Assembly (NCBI GenBank): GCA_021205715.1
Contig: JAJPXA010000259.1
Span: 1-6,709 of the forward strand
Origin: Bacillota bacterium
GTDB taxonomy: Bacteria > Bacillota > Clostridia > UBA1381
DNA: 6,709 nt
Direction: 5' to 3'
The first letter of the stretch is position 1, and each line of letters opens with the position of its first letter. The position numbers and the translations under genes were made by a program. Positions 1 to 5,437 of this stretch are shown one piece after another. The notes beneath the pieces were generated by a model. The model ran no database searches and was not told where the DNA came from. It saw only the letters and a list, made by a program, of their open reading frames with translations.

Positions 1-526
1 TTTAAATAGAAATCCGAGTAAACTGCTTATGTGTATAAGTGAAATAGTAATCGGTGTTCTTTTGCTGATAAATCCTGTAGGTTTTACTGAGGTTATTATA
101 CGAATTTTGGGTGTTATCGCGGTTATTGCCGGTATTGCGGATATTATACGCTACTTCCGCGTGGATATTGATACCGCCTTACAAAAAGGCAATTTGGCAG
201 TAGGAATCATTCTATGTCTTGCGGGTGTGTTCTGTGTTTTCTGCAGCGGATGGTTTATTTCCACATTCCCGATATTTACGATTTTTTACGGTTTGCTTAT
301 GCTGATAAGCGGCATATATAAGATACAATGGACTGTCGATATGGTGCGGCTGAAAAATAAGTATTGGTTTATTGCCTTAATCGGTGCGCTGTTTACTTTG
401 GTGTTTGCGGTTATTGTATTGATGAATCCGTTTACAACAACAGTGGTCTTATGGCGGTTTACCGCGATAACCATTATCGCAGAAGCTATCGCGGATATTC
501 TTGTTATGGCATTTGAGCGAAAATAA
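1..526 (+). CDS. DUF308/HdeD-like multi-pass membrane protein (5' end cut by window)
   Basis: This reads as the C-terminal part of a small integral membrane protein of the HdeD/DUF308 type. The first ATG is at 29, but the frame is open to base 2 and the codons before the ATG (ending S-K-L-L) continue a hydrophobic helix, so the true start probably lies outside the window. Numbering from the ATG at 29 there are about six membrane segments: residues 1-16, 20-42, 55-73, 76-99, 111-132 and 138-160. The family's internal repeat is visible: a helix ending in Asn-Pro (N15-P16 and N133-P134), followed by a helix ending in an Ala-Asp-Ile motif (37-39 and 155-157). No catalytic residues are visible. 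The role of the family is poorly known; E. coli HdeD is linked to acid resistance, which cannot be carried over here. A 121-bp gap separates it from the next gene, and nothing ties it to the lipid operon except position. The family call is fairly safe; a specific function is not supported. Confidence 0.75.
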   Translation, partial: LNRNPSKLLMCISEIVIGVLLLINPVGFTEVIIRILGVIAVIAGIADIIRYFRVDIDTALQKGNLAVGIILCLAGVFCVFCSGWFISTFPIFTIFYGLLMLISGIYKIQWTVDMVRLKNKYWFIALIGALFTLVFAVIVLMNPFTTTVVLWRFTAITIIAEAIADILVMAFERK

Positions 527-647
527 GATGAGGCATTAAGAATATGCCGGAAACACCGCCGCGCGGGTTGTGAAAAATTGGGCGTGAATATTAGGATGAT
601 GAATAAATAAATGCGGTAAAAAATGCGGATAATGAGGGGTATTCGAT

Positions 648-1136
648 ATGAGTAGTTTTTTAAAATGTCTTGCTTATCTTGCGGCTTTAAGCATCGCATC
701 GTTTGTACTGGGACGGCTGATGCCAAAAAATGTGTTTAAATGCGATTGCTTTCCCTTTAAGGCGTTTGCGTTTGAAAATGGCGGCAAAATATACACCAAA
801 ATCGGCATACGAAAATGGAAAAACAAGCTGCCGGATATGAGTAAAATATTTTCACGTTTAATGCCGTCAAAAAGGCTGCCGGACGCGGCGACATCGGTGC
901 AGATTGAAATAATGCTCAGAGAAACCTGCGTTGCCGAACAGATACATAAGCTCCTTGCGGTTTTCGGATTTGTATGCATTCGTATATGGAAAGGTATCGG
1001 CGGTATTACGGTGTCGGTGCTGTACGCGGCTGTGAACATTATGTATGTGGTTATACAGCGCTACAACAGACCGAAGTTGATGACGGTGTTTGAGCGGCTT
1101 CGGCAAAATGAGTCGGATTTCGCGGTTTCGCGCTAA
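648..1136 (+). CDS. CrtO-like membrane acyltransferase (glycosyl-4,4'-diaponeurosporenoate acyltransferase family)
   Basis: This is a 162-residue protein, close to the roughly 165 residues of Staphylococcus CrtO, which esterifies the sugar of a glycosylated C30 carotenoid acid with a fatty acid. Recognisable shared features are a hydrophobic N-terminus (4-22), a Phe-Lys-x-Phe-x-Phe-Glu-x-x-Gly-Lys stretch (37-47), Arg-Lys-Trp-Lys (55-58), a Glu-x4-Glu-x2-His block (E92, E97, H100), and a C-terminal hydrophobic segment (about 118-136) ending in Gln-Arg-Tyr-Asn-Arg-Pro (137-142). The assignment rests on recalled family patterns, not a search. The start at 648 has a GAGGGG ribosome-binding site at 634-639, 8 bases upstream. 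No carotenoid genes are in the window, so the substrate is unknown. Such proteins also occur outside carotenoid loci, and annotation transfer to a carotenoid role would be unsafe. It may act with the acyl chain made downstream, but a promoter-like gap lies between, so cotranscription is uncertain. Confidence 0.68.
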   Translation: MSSFLKCLAYLAALSIASFVLGRLMPKNVFKCDCFPFKAFAFENGGKIYTKIGIRKWKNKLPDMSKIFSRLMPSKRLPDAATSVQIEIMLRETCVAEQIHKLLAVFGFVCIRIWKGIGGITVSVLYAAVNIMYVVIQRYNRPKLMTVFERLRQNESDFAVSR

Positions 1137-1161
1137 TCTTTGCAAAATTTTCGGAAATTTG

Positions 1162-1178
1162 CCGAAGTTTGGCTTCGG
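1162..1178 (+). terminator. possible weak terminator or attenuator hairpin
   Basis: CCGAAG (1162-1167) and CTTCGG (1173-1178) form a perfect 6-bp stem with a TTTGG loop, 26 bases after the stop of the CrtO-like gene. Only a short T-containing tract (TTTAG) follows, so as an intrinsic terminator it is weak. The left arm can also pair with TTCGG at 1150-1154, giving a mutually exclusive hairpin. That arrangement would also suit an attenuator or a processing site for the downstream operon. Confidence 0.3.
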
Positions 1179-1193
1179 TTTAGAATTCGGTAT

Positions 1194-1217
1194 TATACTG
1201 ACAAACGTTAAAGTATA
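1194..1217 (+). promoter_or_regulatory. promoter-like -10 box inside an inverted repeat, upstream of the lipid operon
   Basis: TATACT (1194-1199) matches the sigma-A -10 consensus TATAAT at five of six positions. It is also the left arm of an inverted repeat whose right arm is AGTATA (1212-1217), with 12 bases between them. It lies 50 bases before the patatin start, a sensible distance for the promoter of the downstream run of genes. No good -35 box is seen at 16-18 bp (GGCTTC at 17 bp is poor), so a promoter needing an activator, or no promoter at all, remains possible. The repeat could be an operator covering the -10 region. This is inference from a short AT-rich stretch where chance matches are common. 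Confidence 0.3.
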
Positions 1218-1248
1218 TTTAATAAAAAATGAGATGAGGGTAAAATGT

Positions 1249-2100
1249 ATGTCTAAAATAGGATTGGTATTGGAGGGCGGCGCGAGCCGCGGTATATTTA
1301 CGGCGGGTGTGCTTGATTATCTCTTGGAGCGGGATGTTTCGTTTCCGTATGTTATAGGTGTATCATCGGGAAGCGGCAACGCATCCGCGTTTGTTTCAAA
1401 GCAAAGCGGCAAATTCAAAGATATTGTTTTAAAGAAATCCGATTCGTATTACGGGTTTACGCAAATGCGCCGCAGTAAAAGGCTTCTTAATACAGACAGT
1501 ATGATAGACAGCTATTTCTATAAGGAAAAGCCTTTTGACTTCGACACGTTTTACGCGTCTTACACGGAATGCGAGTTTGTCGTGACCTGTTGTGAAACGG
1601 GATGCGCGGAATACCGTGACGCGAAAAACGCGGCGGATGGACTGCCGATATTGACAAAGGCGTCTTGTTCGGTGCCGTTTTTGTGCCCGCCCGTGCAGAT
1701 GGGCAGCCTGCACTATTTGGACGGCAGTCTTGCGGATTCCGTACCCGCGCGGCACGCGCTTGAAAACAAGTGTGACAAGGTTGTGGTTATACTGACAAGA
1801 AAATGGGAGGAGGAGTCGCCGACCGATTACGCGCGGTTGAAGCCCGCCGTAAATATAGAGTACAAAAGACAATATCCCAATCTCGCAGACACGCTTATGA
1901 AGCGCAAGGAAAACTACGGTAAAGAAATGGAGCGCCTAAACGAATACGAACGTCAAGGCGCAGCATACATAATACGTCCCGAAAGCAAGGGTATTAAACA
2001 TTTTGAAAAAAATGCGAAAAAAATCGACGCGTACTATAATCACGGGAGAAAAGTTATGGAGCGGCATATGAGCGGGCTTTATGACTTTATGGCATCATAA
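1249..2100 (+). CDS. patatin-family lipid acyl hydrolase (YjjU-like)
   Basis: This 283-residue protein is expected to be a serine lipase/phospholipase acting on acyl esters, probably of membrane lipids. The oxyanion loop is G10-G11-A12-S13-R14-G15, the nucleophile elbow is G37-V38-S39-S40-G41 with Ser39 as nucleophile, and the second catalytic residue is Asp158 in an Asp-Gly-Ser motif. The dyad is complete, so an active enzyme is expected. The C-terminal part (about 205-280), rich in Lys/Glu and ending in an H-F-E-K-N-like stretch followed by a Tyr/His helix, resembles the region after the patatin domain in E. coli YjjU. The start at 1249 is preferred because GAGGG (1236-1240) sits 8 bases upstream; the in-frame ATG at 1234 would overlap that site. 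There is no signal peptide, so it is cytoplasmic or membrane-peripheral. Its TAA overlaps the plsC ATG, implying translational coupling and a joint role in acyl removal and re-addition. The substrate is not known. Confidence 0.88.
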   Translation: MSKIGLVLEGGASRGIFTAGVLDYLLERDVSFPYVIGVSSGSGNASAFVSKQSGKFKDIVLKKSDSYYGFTQMRRSKRLLNTDSMIDSYFYKEKPFDFDTFYASYTECEFVVTCCETGCAEYRDAKNAADGLPILTKASCSVPFLCPPVQMGSLHYLDGSLADSVPARHALENKCDKVVVILTRKWEEESPTDYARLKPAVNIEYKRQYPNLADTLMKRKENYGKEMERLNEYERQGAAYIIRPESKGIKHFEKNAKKIDAYYNHGRKVMERHMSGLYDFMAS

Positions 2101-2759
2101 TGAAGCGGCTTAAAAAACTCGGCGGTGCGGTTTTGACGGGCGCGGTTTACGCGTTGTTTTTTCTTCCGGCGGTTGTTATGCGGATTATGTATCGAGGGCG
2201 CGTTGTATACATAGATAAGACCGTAAAAAGCACAATGAAGCAAGGCGCGGTTCTAATCGCAAATCACAAGAGCCACGCGGACGGATTTTTCGTCCCGATG
2301 ATGTTGTTTCCGCTCAGGGTCTGCACAGTCGTTACAAGGAAATGGTATGATAAACGGGTTTTAAATACGCTGTTTCGGCATATGCCGTATATTCCGATCG
2401 ACCTTACAAAACCCGACGCGTCTTGGATGACGTCGGCGGAGGACGCGCTAAAACAAGGGAAGTGTGTTCTTATATTTCCCGAGGGGAAATTGGAGAAAGA
2501 CGGCAAACACGAGCCGTTTCGCTCCGGATTTTTGTTGCCCGCAAGGCATCTTGATGTTTCTGTAATACCTATGGCAATAACCGGAGATTACAGCGTTTTT
2601 AAGCGGCAGACGCTTATTGTAGGAAAGCCGATAAAATTAAATCTGCACGAGCGCGGCAGATTATCCGCCGTTTTAAATGCGGCATCCGAGCAATGTGAAC
2701 GCGAGGTATTCGCCCTTGCGGGTGAGGAGTACGCGTCGAGTGGGAGAAATATTGATTGA
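2100..2759 (+). CDS. PlsC-type 1-acylglycerol-3-phosphate acyltransferase family protein
   Basis: This 219-residue protein of the LPLAT/PlsC family transfers an acyl chain from ACP or CoA to a hydroxyl, classically sn-2 of lysophosphatidate. The catalytic block is H56-x4-D61 (Asn-His-Lys-Ser-His-Ala-Asp), the second motif is around Tyr-Ile-Pro-Ile-Asp (about 98-102), the phosphate-binding motif is F126-P127-E128-G129, and a V-I-P-M motif follows near 158. A single hydrophobic segment near residues 9-27 probably anchors it to the inner face of the membrane. The length is normal for the family. The ATG overlaps the patatin stop (TAATG). A different acceptor is quite possible: PlsC-like enzymes in aryl-polyene and other specialised lipid clusters move unusual acyl chains, and an acp follows directly here. 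Its TGA stop is followed by an open frame that runs without interruption into acp. Confidence 0.9.
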   Translation: MKRLKKLGGAVLTGAVYALFFLPAVVMRIMYRGRVVYIDKTVKSTMKQGAVLIANHKSHADGFFVPMMLFPLRVCTVVTRKWYDKRVLNTLFRHMPYIPIDLTKPDASWMTSAEDALKQGKCVLIFPEGKLEKDGKHEPFRSGFLLPARHLDVSVIPMAITGDYSVFKRQTLIVGKPIKLNLHERGRLSAVLNAASEQCEREVFALAGEEYASSGRNID

Positions 2760-2761
2760 TT

Positions 2762-2780
2762 CTCCGCAAATAAAGCGGGG
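2762..2780 (+). other. stem-loop between plsC and acp
   Basis: CTCCGC (2762-2767) pairs with GCGGGG (2775-2780) through six base pairs, one of them G-U, with an AAATAAA loop. It starts two bases after the plsC TGA. No T-run follows, so it is not an intrinsic terminator. It could set the acp:plsC expression ratio by mRNA processing or protection, which would make sense because carrier proteins are needed in excess, or affect termination at the TGA. It is also short enough to be chance. Confidence 0.35.
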
Positions 2781-2793
2781 TCAAAATATAACC

Positions 2794-2799
2794 GAAAGG
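2794..2799 (+). promoter_or_regulatory. ribosome-binding site of acp
   Basis: GAAAGG ends 5, 8 and 11 bases before three successive in-frame candidates, ATT (2805), ATT (2808) and ATC (2811). None of the usual start codons lies at a workable distance in the acp frame. The ATG at 2815 is in another frame and stops after four codons. This site is the main argument that acp begins at a non-canonical codon just downstream. Confidence 0.5.
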
Positions 2800-2807
2800 C
2801 AAAAATT

Positions 2808-3065
2808 ATTATCAATGAACAGGAAATAAAAGTAAAAATTAAGGATTTGATTTGTGACAGGCTGGGGGTTGACCCGAATGAGCTGACGGACGAAGTTCCG
2901 CTTTTCAATGACGGCATAGAGCTGGACTCGATTGATTCGCTTGAGATTATCGCGGCGATTGATGAGGAATTCGGCGTTGATATGACCGGCATCGGCAAGG
3001 AGCCGTTTTATAATGTGAACAGCCTTGCGGCGTATGTCAAAAAAGAGCTTGCGTGCCGAGAATAA
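2808..3065 (+). CDS. acyl carrier protein (dedicated, type II PKS/FAS-like)
   Basis: This is a small acidic four-helix carrier protein of about 84-85 residues that holds growing acyl chains on 4'-phosphopantetheine. The attachment serine is the Ser of Leu-Asp-Ser-Ile-Asp (codon 2928-2930, about residue 41), followed by a typical helix II ending in Glu-Glu-Phe-Gly. Leu-Asp-Ser-Ile-Asp resembles carrier proteins of aryl-polyene-type clusters more than the Ala-Asp-Ser-Leu of housekeeping AcpP (family knowledge). The start is uncertain. The first standard codon is TTG at 2847, but that deletes nearly all of helix I, which is well formed in the codons from 2811 (Asn-Glu-Gln-Glu-Ile-Lys and onward). 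I place the start at ATT 2808, 8 bases after GAAAGG; ATC 2811 or ATT 2805 are alternatives. A missing base in the assembly near 2818-2820 would instead supply an ATG at 2815. It lies 20 bp before the ketosynthase gene it should serve. Confidence 0.85.
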   Translation: MINEQEIKVKIKDLICDRLGVDPNELTDEVPLFNDGIELDSIDSLEIIAAIDEEFGVDMTGIGKEPFYNVNSLAAYVKKELACRE

Positions 3066-3071
3066 CGCGGC

Positions 3072-3079
3072 GGAAAGGA
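3072..3079 (+). promoter_or_regulatory. ribosome-binding site fixing the ketosynthase start
   Basis: GGAAAGGA ends 6 bases before the ATG at 3086. A longer frame from GTG 3053 would overlap acp by 13 bases and adds an Arg/Lys-rich leader unlike ketosynthase N-termini, so the ATG at 3086 is preferred. Confidence 0.6.
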
Positions 3080-3085
3080 AATACT

Positions 3086-5419
3086 ATGACAACAGATAAA
3101 AACCGTTGTGTCGTAACCGGCTTGGGGATGATAAGCGCGATAGGCAATAATGTTTCGGAGTGCTGGAAAAATGCGGTAAACGGTGTAAGCGGAATTAAAA
3201 AGGCGGAGGCGGTTGACACAACGGATTGTTACGCCAACCTTGCCGCAGAGGTGTGCGACGACGCATTGGACAATATTGCGGGTGCCGACGAGCTGAACCG
3301 TGTTTCAAAGCTGTGTCTTAAAGCGACCGGCGAAGCGATGCGCGACGCGGGAATTGACGGCTTTGACTATTCGCCGAAAGCGGCGGTAATTATGGGCAGC
3401 TGCGTCGGCGGCGTGTCAAATGCGGAGGAATATTATAAAAACGGCAAAAGCGCCGAGTATGTCCGCGAAATTCCAATATCGCCGATAGCGAGCCATATTG
3501 CCGCGGCATACCGCGCGGGAGGAGTTGTTACGAATATTGCGAATGCCTGCGCCGCCGGAACAATCAGCATAGCCTACGCCTGCGACCTTATCCGCTCCGG
3601 CAAGGCGGATGTTGTAATCGCGGGCGGCGCGGACGCGTTCGCCTCGGTGCCGTTCGCGGGCTTTCTCTCACTGCACGCGCTGGACTCCGATGCTTGCTCA
3701 CCGTTTAACCGATGCGGCGGCATAACGCTCGGCGAGGGTGCGGGCGCGCTTATAATCGAATCATACGAACACGCGTCAAAGAGAAACGCGCATATATACT
3801 GCGATATTTTGGGCGCGGGTGTGAGCGGCGACGCATATCATATCACCGCGCCGCGCCCCGATGGAAAGGGGCAGATATGTGCTATTCGCCGCGCGATAAA
3901 AAGCTCCGGAGTTAAGCTGTCGGAGATAGGCTATATCAACGCCCACGGCACAGGAACTGCGAAAAACGACGAGGCGGAATTTTTGTCGCTTCATACGATT
4001 TTTGACGAAAAAAACTCCGATTTGTCGGTATCATCAACCAAGGCTATGACGGGGCATTGCTTGGGCGCGGCGGGCGCTATAGAAGCGGTGTTTGCGGTTA
4101 AGGCGCTGACCGAGGGCGTTATACCGCCCACGATAGGGTATTCAAAAGAGGATATGCCGCGCCTTGAGGAACGAGCCGGAAAGATTGATTTTTGTCCCAA
4201 TAAGGCAAGAAAAAAGCGGCTGTCAACCGTTATGAGCAATTCATTCGCGTTCGGCGGCAACAACGCGAGCGTTGTGTTTTCAAAAAATGCCGGCAATGTT
4301 AAACCGCTATCAAAACGCGAACGCGTATTTATAACCGGAATAGGCATAGTTTCGCCAATCGGAAACGGCGTAGATAATTACATAGAGAAAATCAAGTCAA
4401 AAATCGCATCGGAGAATGCGAGTGCGGAAAGCGTGGTCGAGCGTGCGGATTTTGACGCGTGCGGCTTGACGAACGCGTTTTGCCGCAAGCTCGATAAATT
4501 CAGCCGTTTGCAGGCGGTATCGGGTATGGCGGCGCTTTCGGACGCTGGTCTTTCCGTCACGGAGGATAACGCGGAAGAGATAGGCATTGTCGTAGGAACC
4601 GCGGACGGACCGCTTTCAACCATTTGCGATTATCAGCGGGATTTGCTGAAAAAGGGCAACGCGGCGGGAAGCGCATTTAAATTTCCGAACACCGTATACA
4701 ATGCGGCGGGCGGCTATCTTTCAATCTGCTCCGGCATCAGGGGGTATAACGTGACGCTGACAAGCGGTGCGCAGTCGGGGCTTGAGAGTATAGCATACGC
4801 CGTGAATGTTCTCCATAGCGGCGATGAAAAAGCGGTTTTGGCAACCGGAACCGACGAGAACAGCGAAACGGTAACGGAGCTTTACGATAAAATGGGTTAT
4901 TTTGCGGAGGAAGGATTTAGGCTTTCGGATGGCAGCGCAACGCTTGTATTGGAAAGTTGGAGCGGTATGCGTGAGCGCGGAGCAAAGCCGTATGCCGAAA
5001 TTTTGGGATGCGGCACAGCAAGCTGTTCGGCGCAGTCAGGCTCCGAGGATGCATTGGAACGCGCCGCCCTGCTTGCGCTTGATGACGCGGGCATTACAGC
5101 CGGCGATATAAACGGCATTGTCGGATTCGCGAACGGCTTGAGCGAGGTTGACCGAATTGAAACCGAATTTATAAGCAATGTTTTCGGCGAAAGAGCAGGC
5201 GCGATACCCGTTTTTAATATACGTTCCGTAACCGGCGAGGGACGCGCGGCAACAGCAGCATTGTCTGCGGCGCACGCGGCATTGATTTTTACGGGAAAGC
5301 TCGGAAAAATCGTTGAAAGCGAAAATCTCGGCATGGTTGCGGCTTCGGCTTTAAAAAATATTTTGGTAATTTCCTATAGCGATGGCGGCACATACACAGC
5401 CGTTATCATAACGAGATAG
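3086..5419 (+). CDS. fused ketosynthase / chain-length-factor-like protein (KS-CLF)
   Basis: This 777-residue protein consists of two FabF-type thiolase-fold halves joined by a linker of only about a dozen residues (400-412). The first half (about 5-400) is an intact 3-ketoacyl-ACP synthase: Cys155 in Ala-Cys-Ala-Ala-Gly, His287 in His-Gly-Thr-Gly-Thr, Lys319 and His324 in Thr-Gly-His-Cys-Leu-Gly, and a C-terminal Phe-Gly-Gly-Asn-Asn motif. The second half (about 413-777) restarts with Phe-Ile-Thr-Gly-Ile-Gly but is catalytically dead: the Cys position is Ala562 (Ser-Gly-Ala-Gln-Ser-Gly-Leu), the first His aligns with Phe681, and the second with Glu718 in Thr-Gly-Glu. By analogy with KS-alpha/KS-beta pairs in type II polyketide systems, the second half would be the chain-length factor forming a built-in heterodimer. 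In those systems the two are usually separate, adjacent genes; here they are one chain. It should condense malonyl-ACP with an acyl chain on the neighbouring ACP. It lies between acp and fabG-like genes in the same operon. The KS call is firm; the CLF role is inferred. Confidence 0.93.
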   Translation: MTTDKNRCVVTGLGMISAIGNNVSECWKNAVNGVSGIKKAEAVDTTDCYANLAAEVCDDALDNIAGADELNRVSKLCLKATGEAMRDAGIDGFDYSPKAAVIMGSCVGGVSNAEEYYKNGKSAEYVREIPISPIASHIAAAYRAGGVVTNIANACAAGTISIAYACDLIRSGKADVVIAGGADAFASVPFAGFLSLHALDSDACSPFNRCGGITLGEGAGALIIESYEHASKRNAHIYCDILGAGVSGDAYHITAPRPDGKGQICAIRRAIKSSGVKLSEIGYINAHGTGTAKNDEAEFLSLHTIFDEKNSDLSVSSTKAMTGHCLGAAGAIEAVFAVKALTEGVIPPTIGYSKEDMPRLEERAGKIDFCPNKARKKRLSTVMSNSFAFGGNNASVVFSKNAGNVKPLSKRERVFITGIGIVSPIGNGVDNYIEKIKSKIASENASAESVVERADFDACGLTNAFCRKLDKFSRLQAVSGMAALSDAGLSVTEDNAEEIGIVVGTADGPLSTICDYQRDLLKKGNAAGSAFKFPNTVYNAAGGYLSICSGIRGYNVTLTSGAQSGLESIAYAVNVLHSGDEKAVLATGTDENSETVTELYDKMGYFAEEGFRLSDGSATLVLESWSGMRERGAKPYAEILGCGTASCSAQSGSEDALERAALLALDDAGITAGDINGIVGFANGLSEVDRIETEFISNVFGERAGAIPVFNIRSVTGEGRAATAALSAAHAALIFTGKLGKIVESENLGMVAASALKNILVISYSDGGTYTAVIITR

Positions 5420-5421
5420 AG

Positions 5422-5428
5422 AAGGGAG
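5422..5428 (+). promoter_or_regulatory. ribosome-binding site fixing the ketoreductase start
   Basis: AAGGGAG ends 9 bases before the ATG at 5438. The upstream in-frame ATG at 5429 directly abuts the site, leaving no spacer, so 5438 is the better start. Confidence 0.55.
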
Positions 5429-5437
5429 ATGCGGTAT

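Noticed and set aside
559..566. Perfect palindrome CCGCGCGG after the DUF308 gene
   Set aside because: It is only eight bases with no loop and no following T-run, so it does not make a terminator or a convincing operator. The rest of 527-647 shows nothing beyond the GAGGGG ribosome-binding site at 634-639.
286..1145. Open frames on the minus strand opposite the two membrane-protein genes
   Set aside because: They have no recognisable domain and run antisense to genes with clear family features, so they are shadows of the + strand coding pattern.
1090..1248. Longer patatin frame starting at ATG 1090 inside the CrtO-like gene
   Set aside because: The added residues have no patatin similarity and cover the non-coding gap with its inverted repeats. 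The GAGGG site points to ATG 1249.
2757..2780. Selenocysteine insertion at the plsC TGA using the hairpin downstream
   Set aside because: The stem is short, and the loop AAATAAA lacks the features of a bacterial SECIS. PlsC ends at a normal length here and no selenoprotein of this kind is known to me.
2815..2829. Short ORF of four codons starting at ATG 2815
   Set aside because: It is the only ATG near the acp start but is out of frame and stops at once. It is useful only as a hint of a possible missing base; no leader-peptide function is evident.
3053..3085. Longer start for the ketosynthase gene at GTG 3053
   Set aside because: It overlaps acp by 13 bases, lacks its own ribosome-binding site and adds a basic leader not seen in ketosynthases. 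GGAAAGGA before ATG 3086 is a much better signal.
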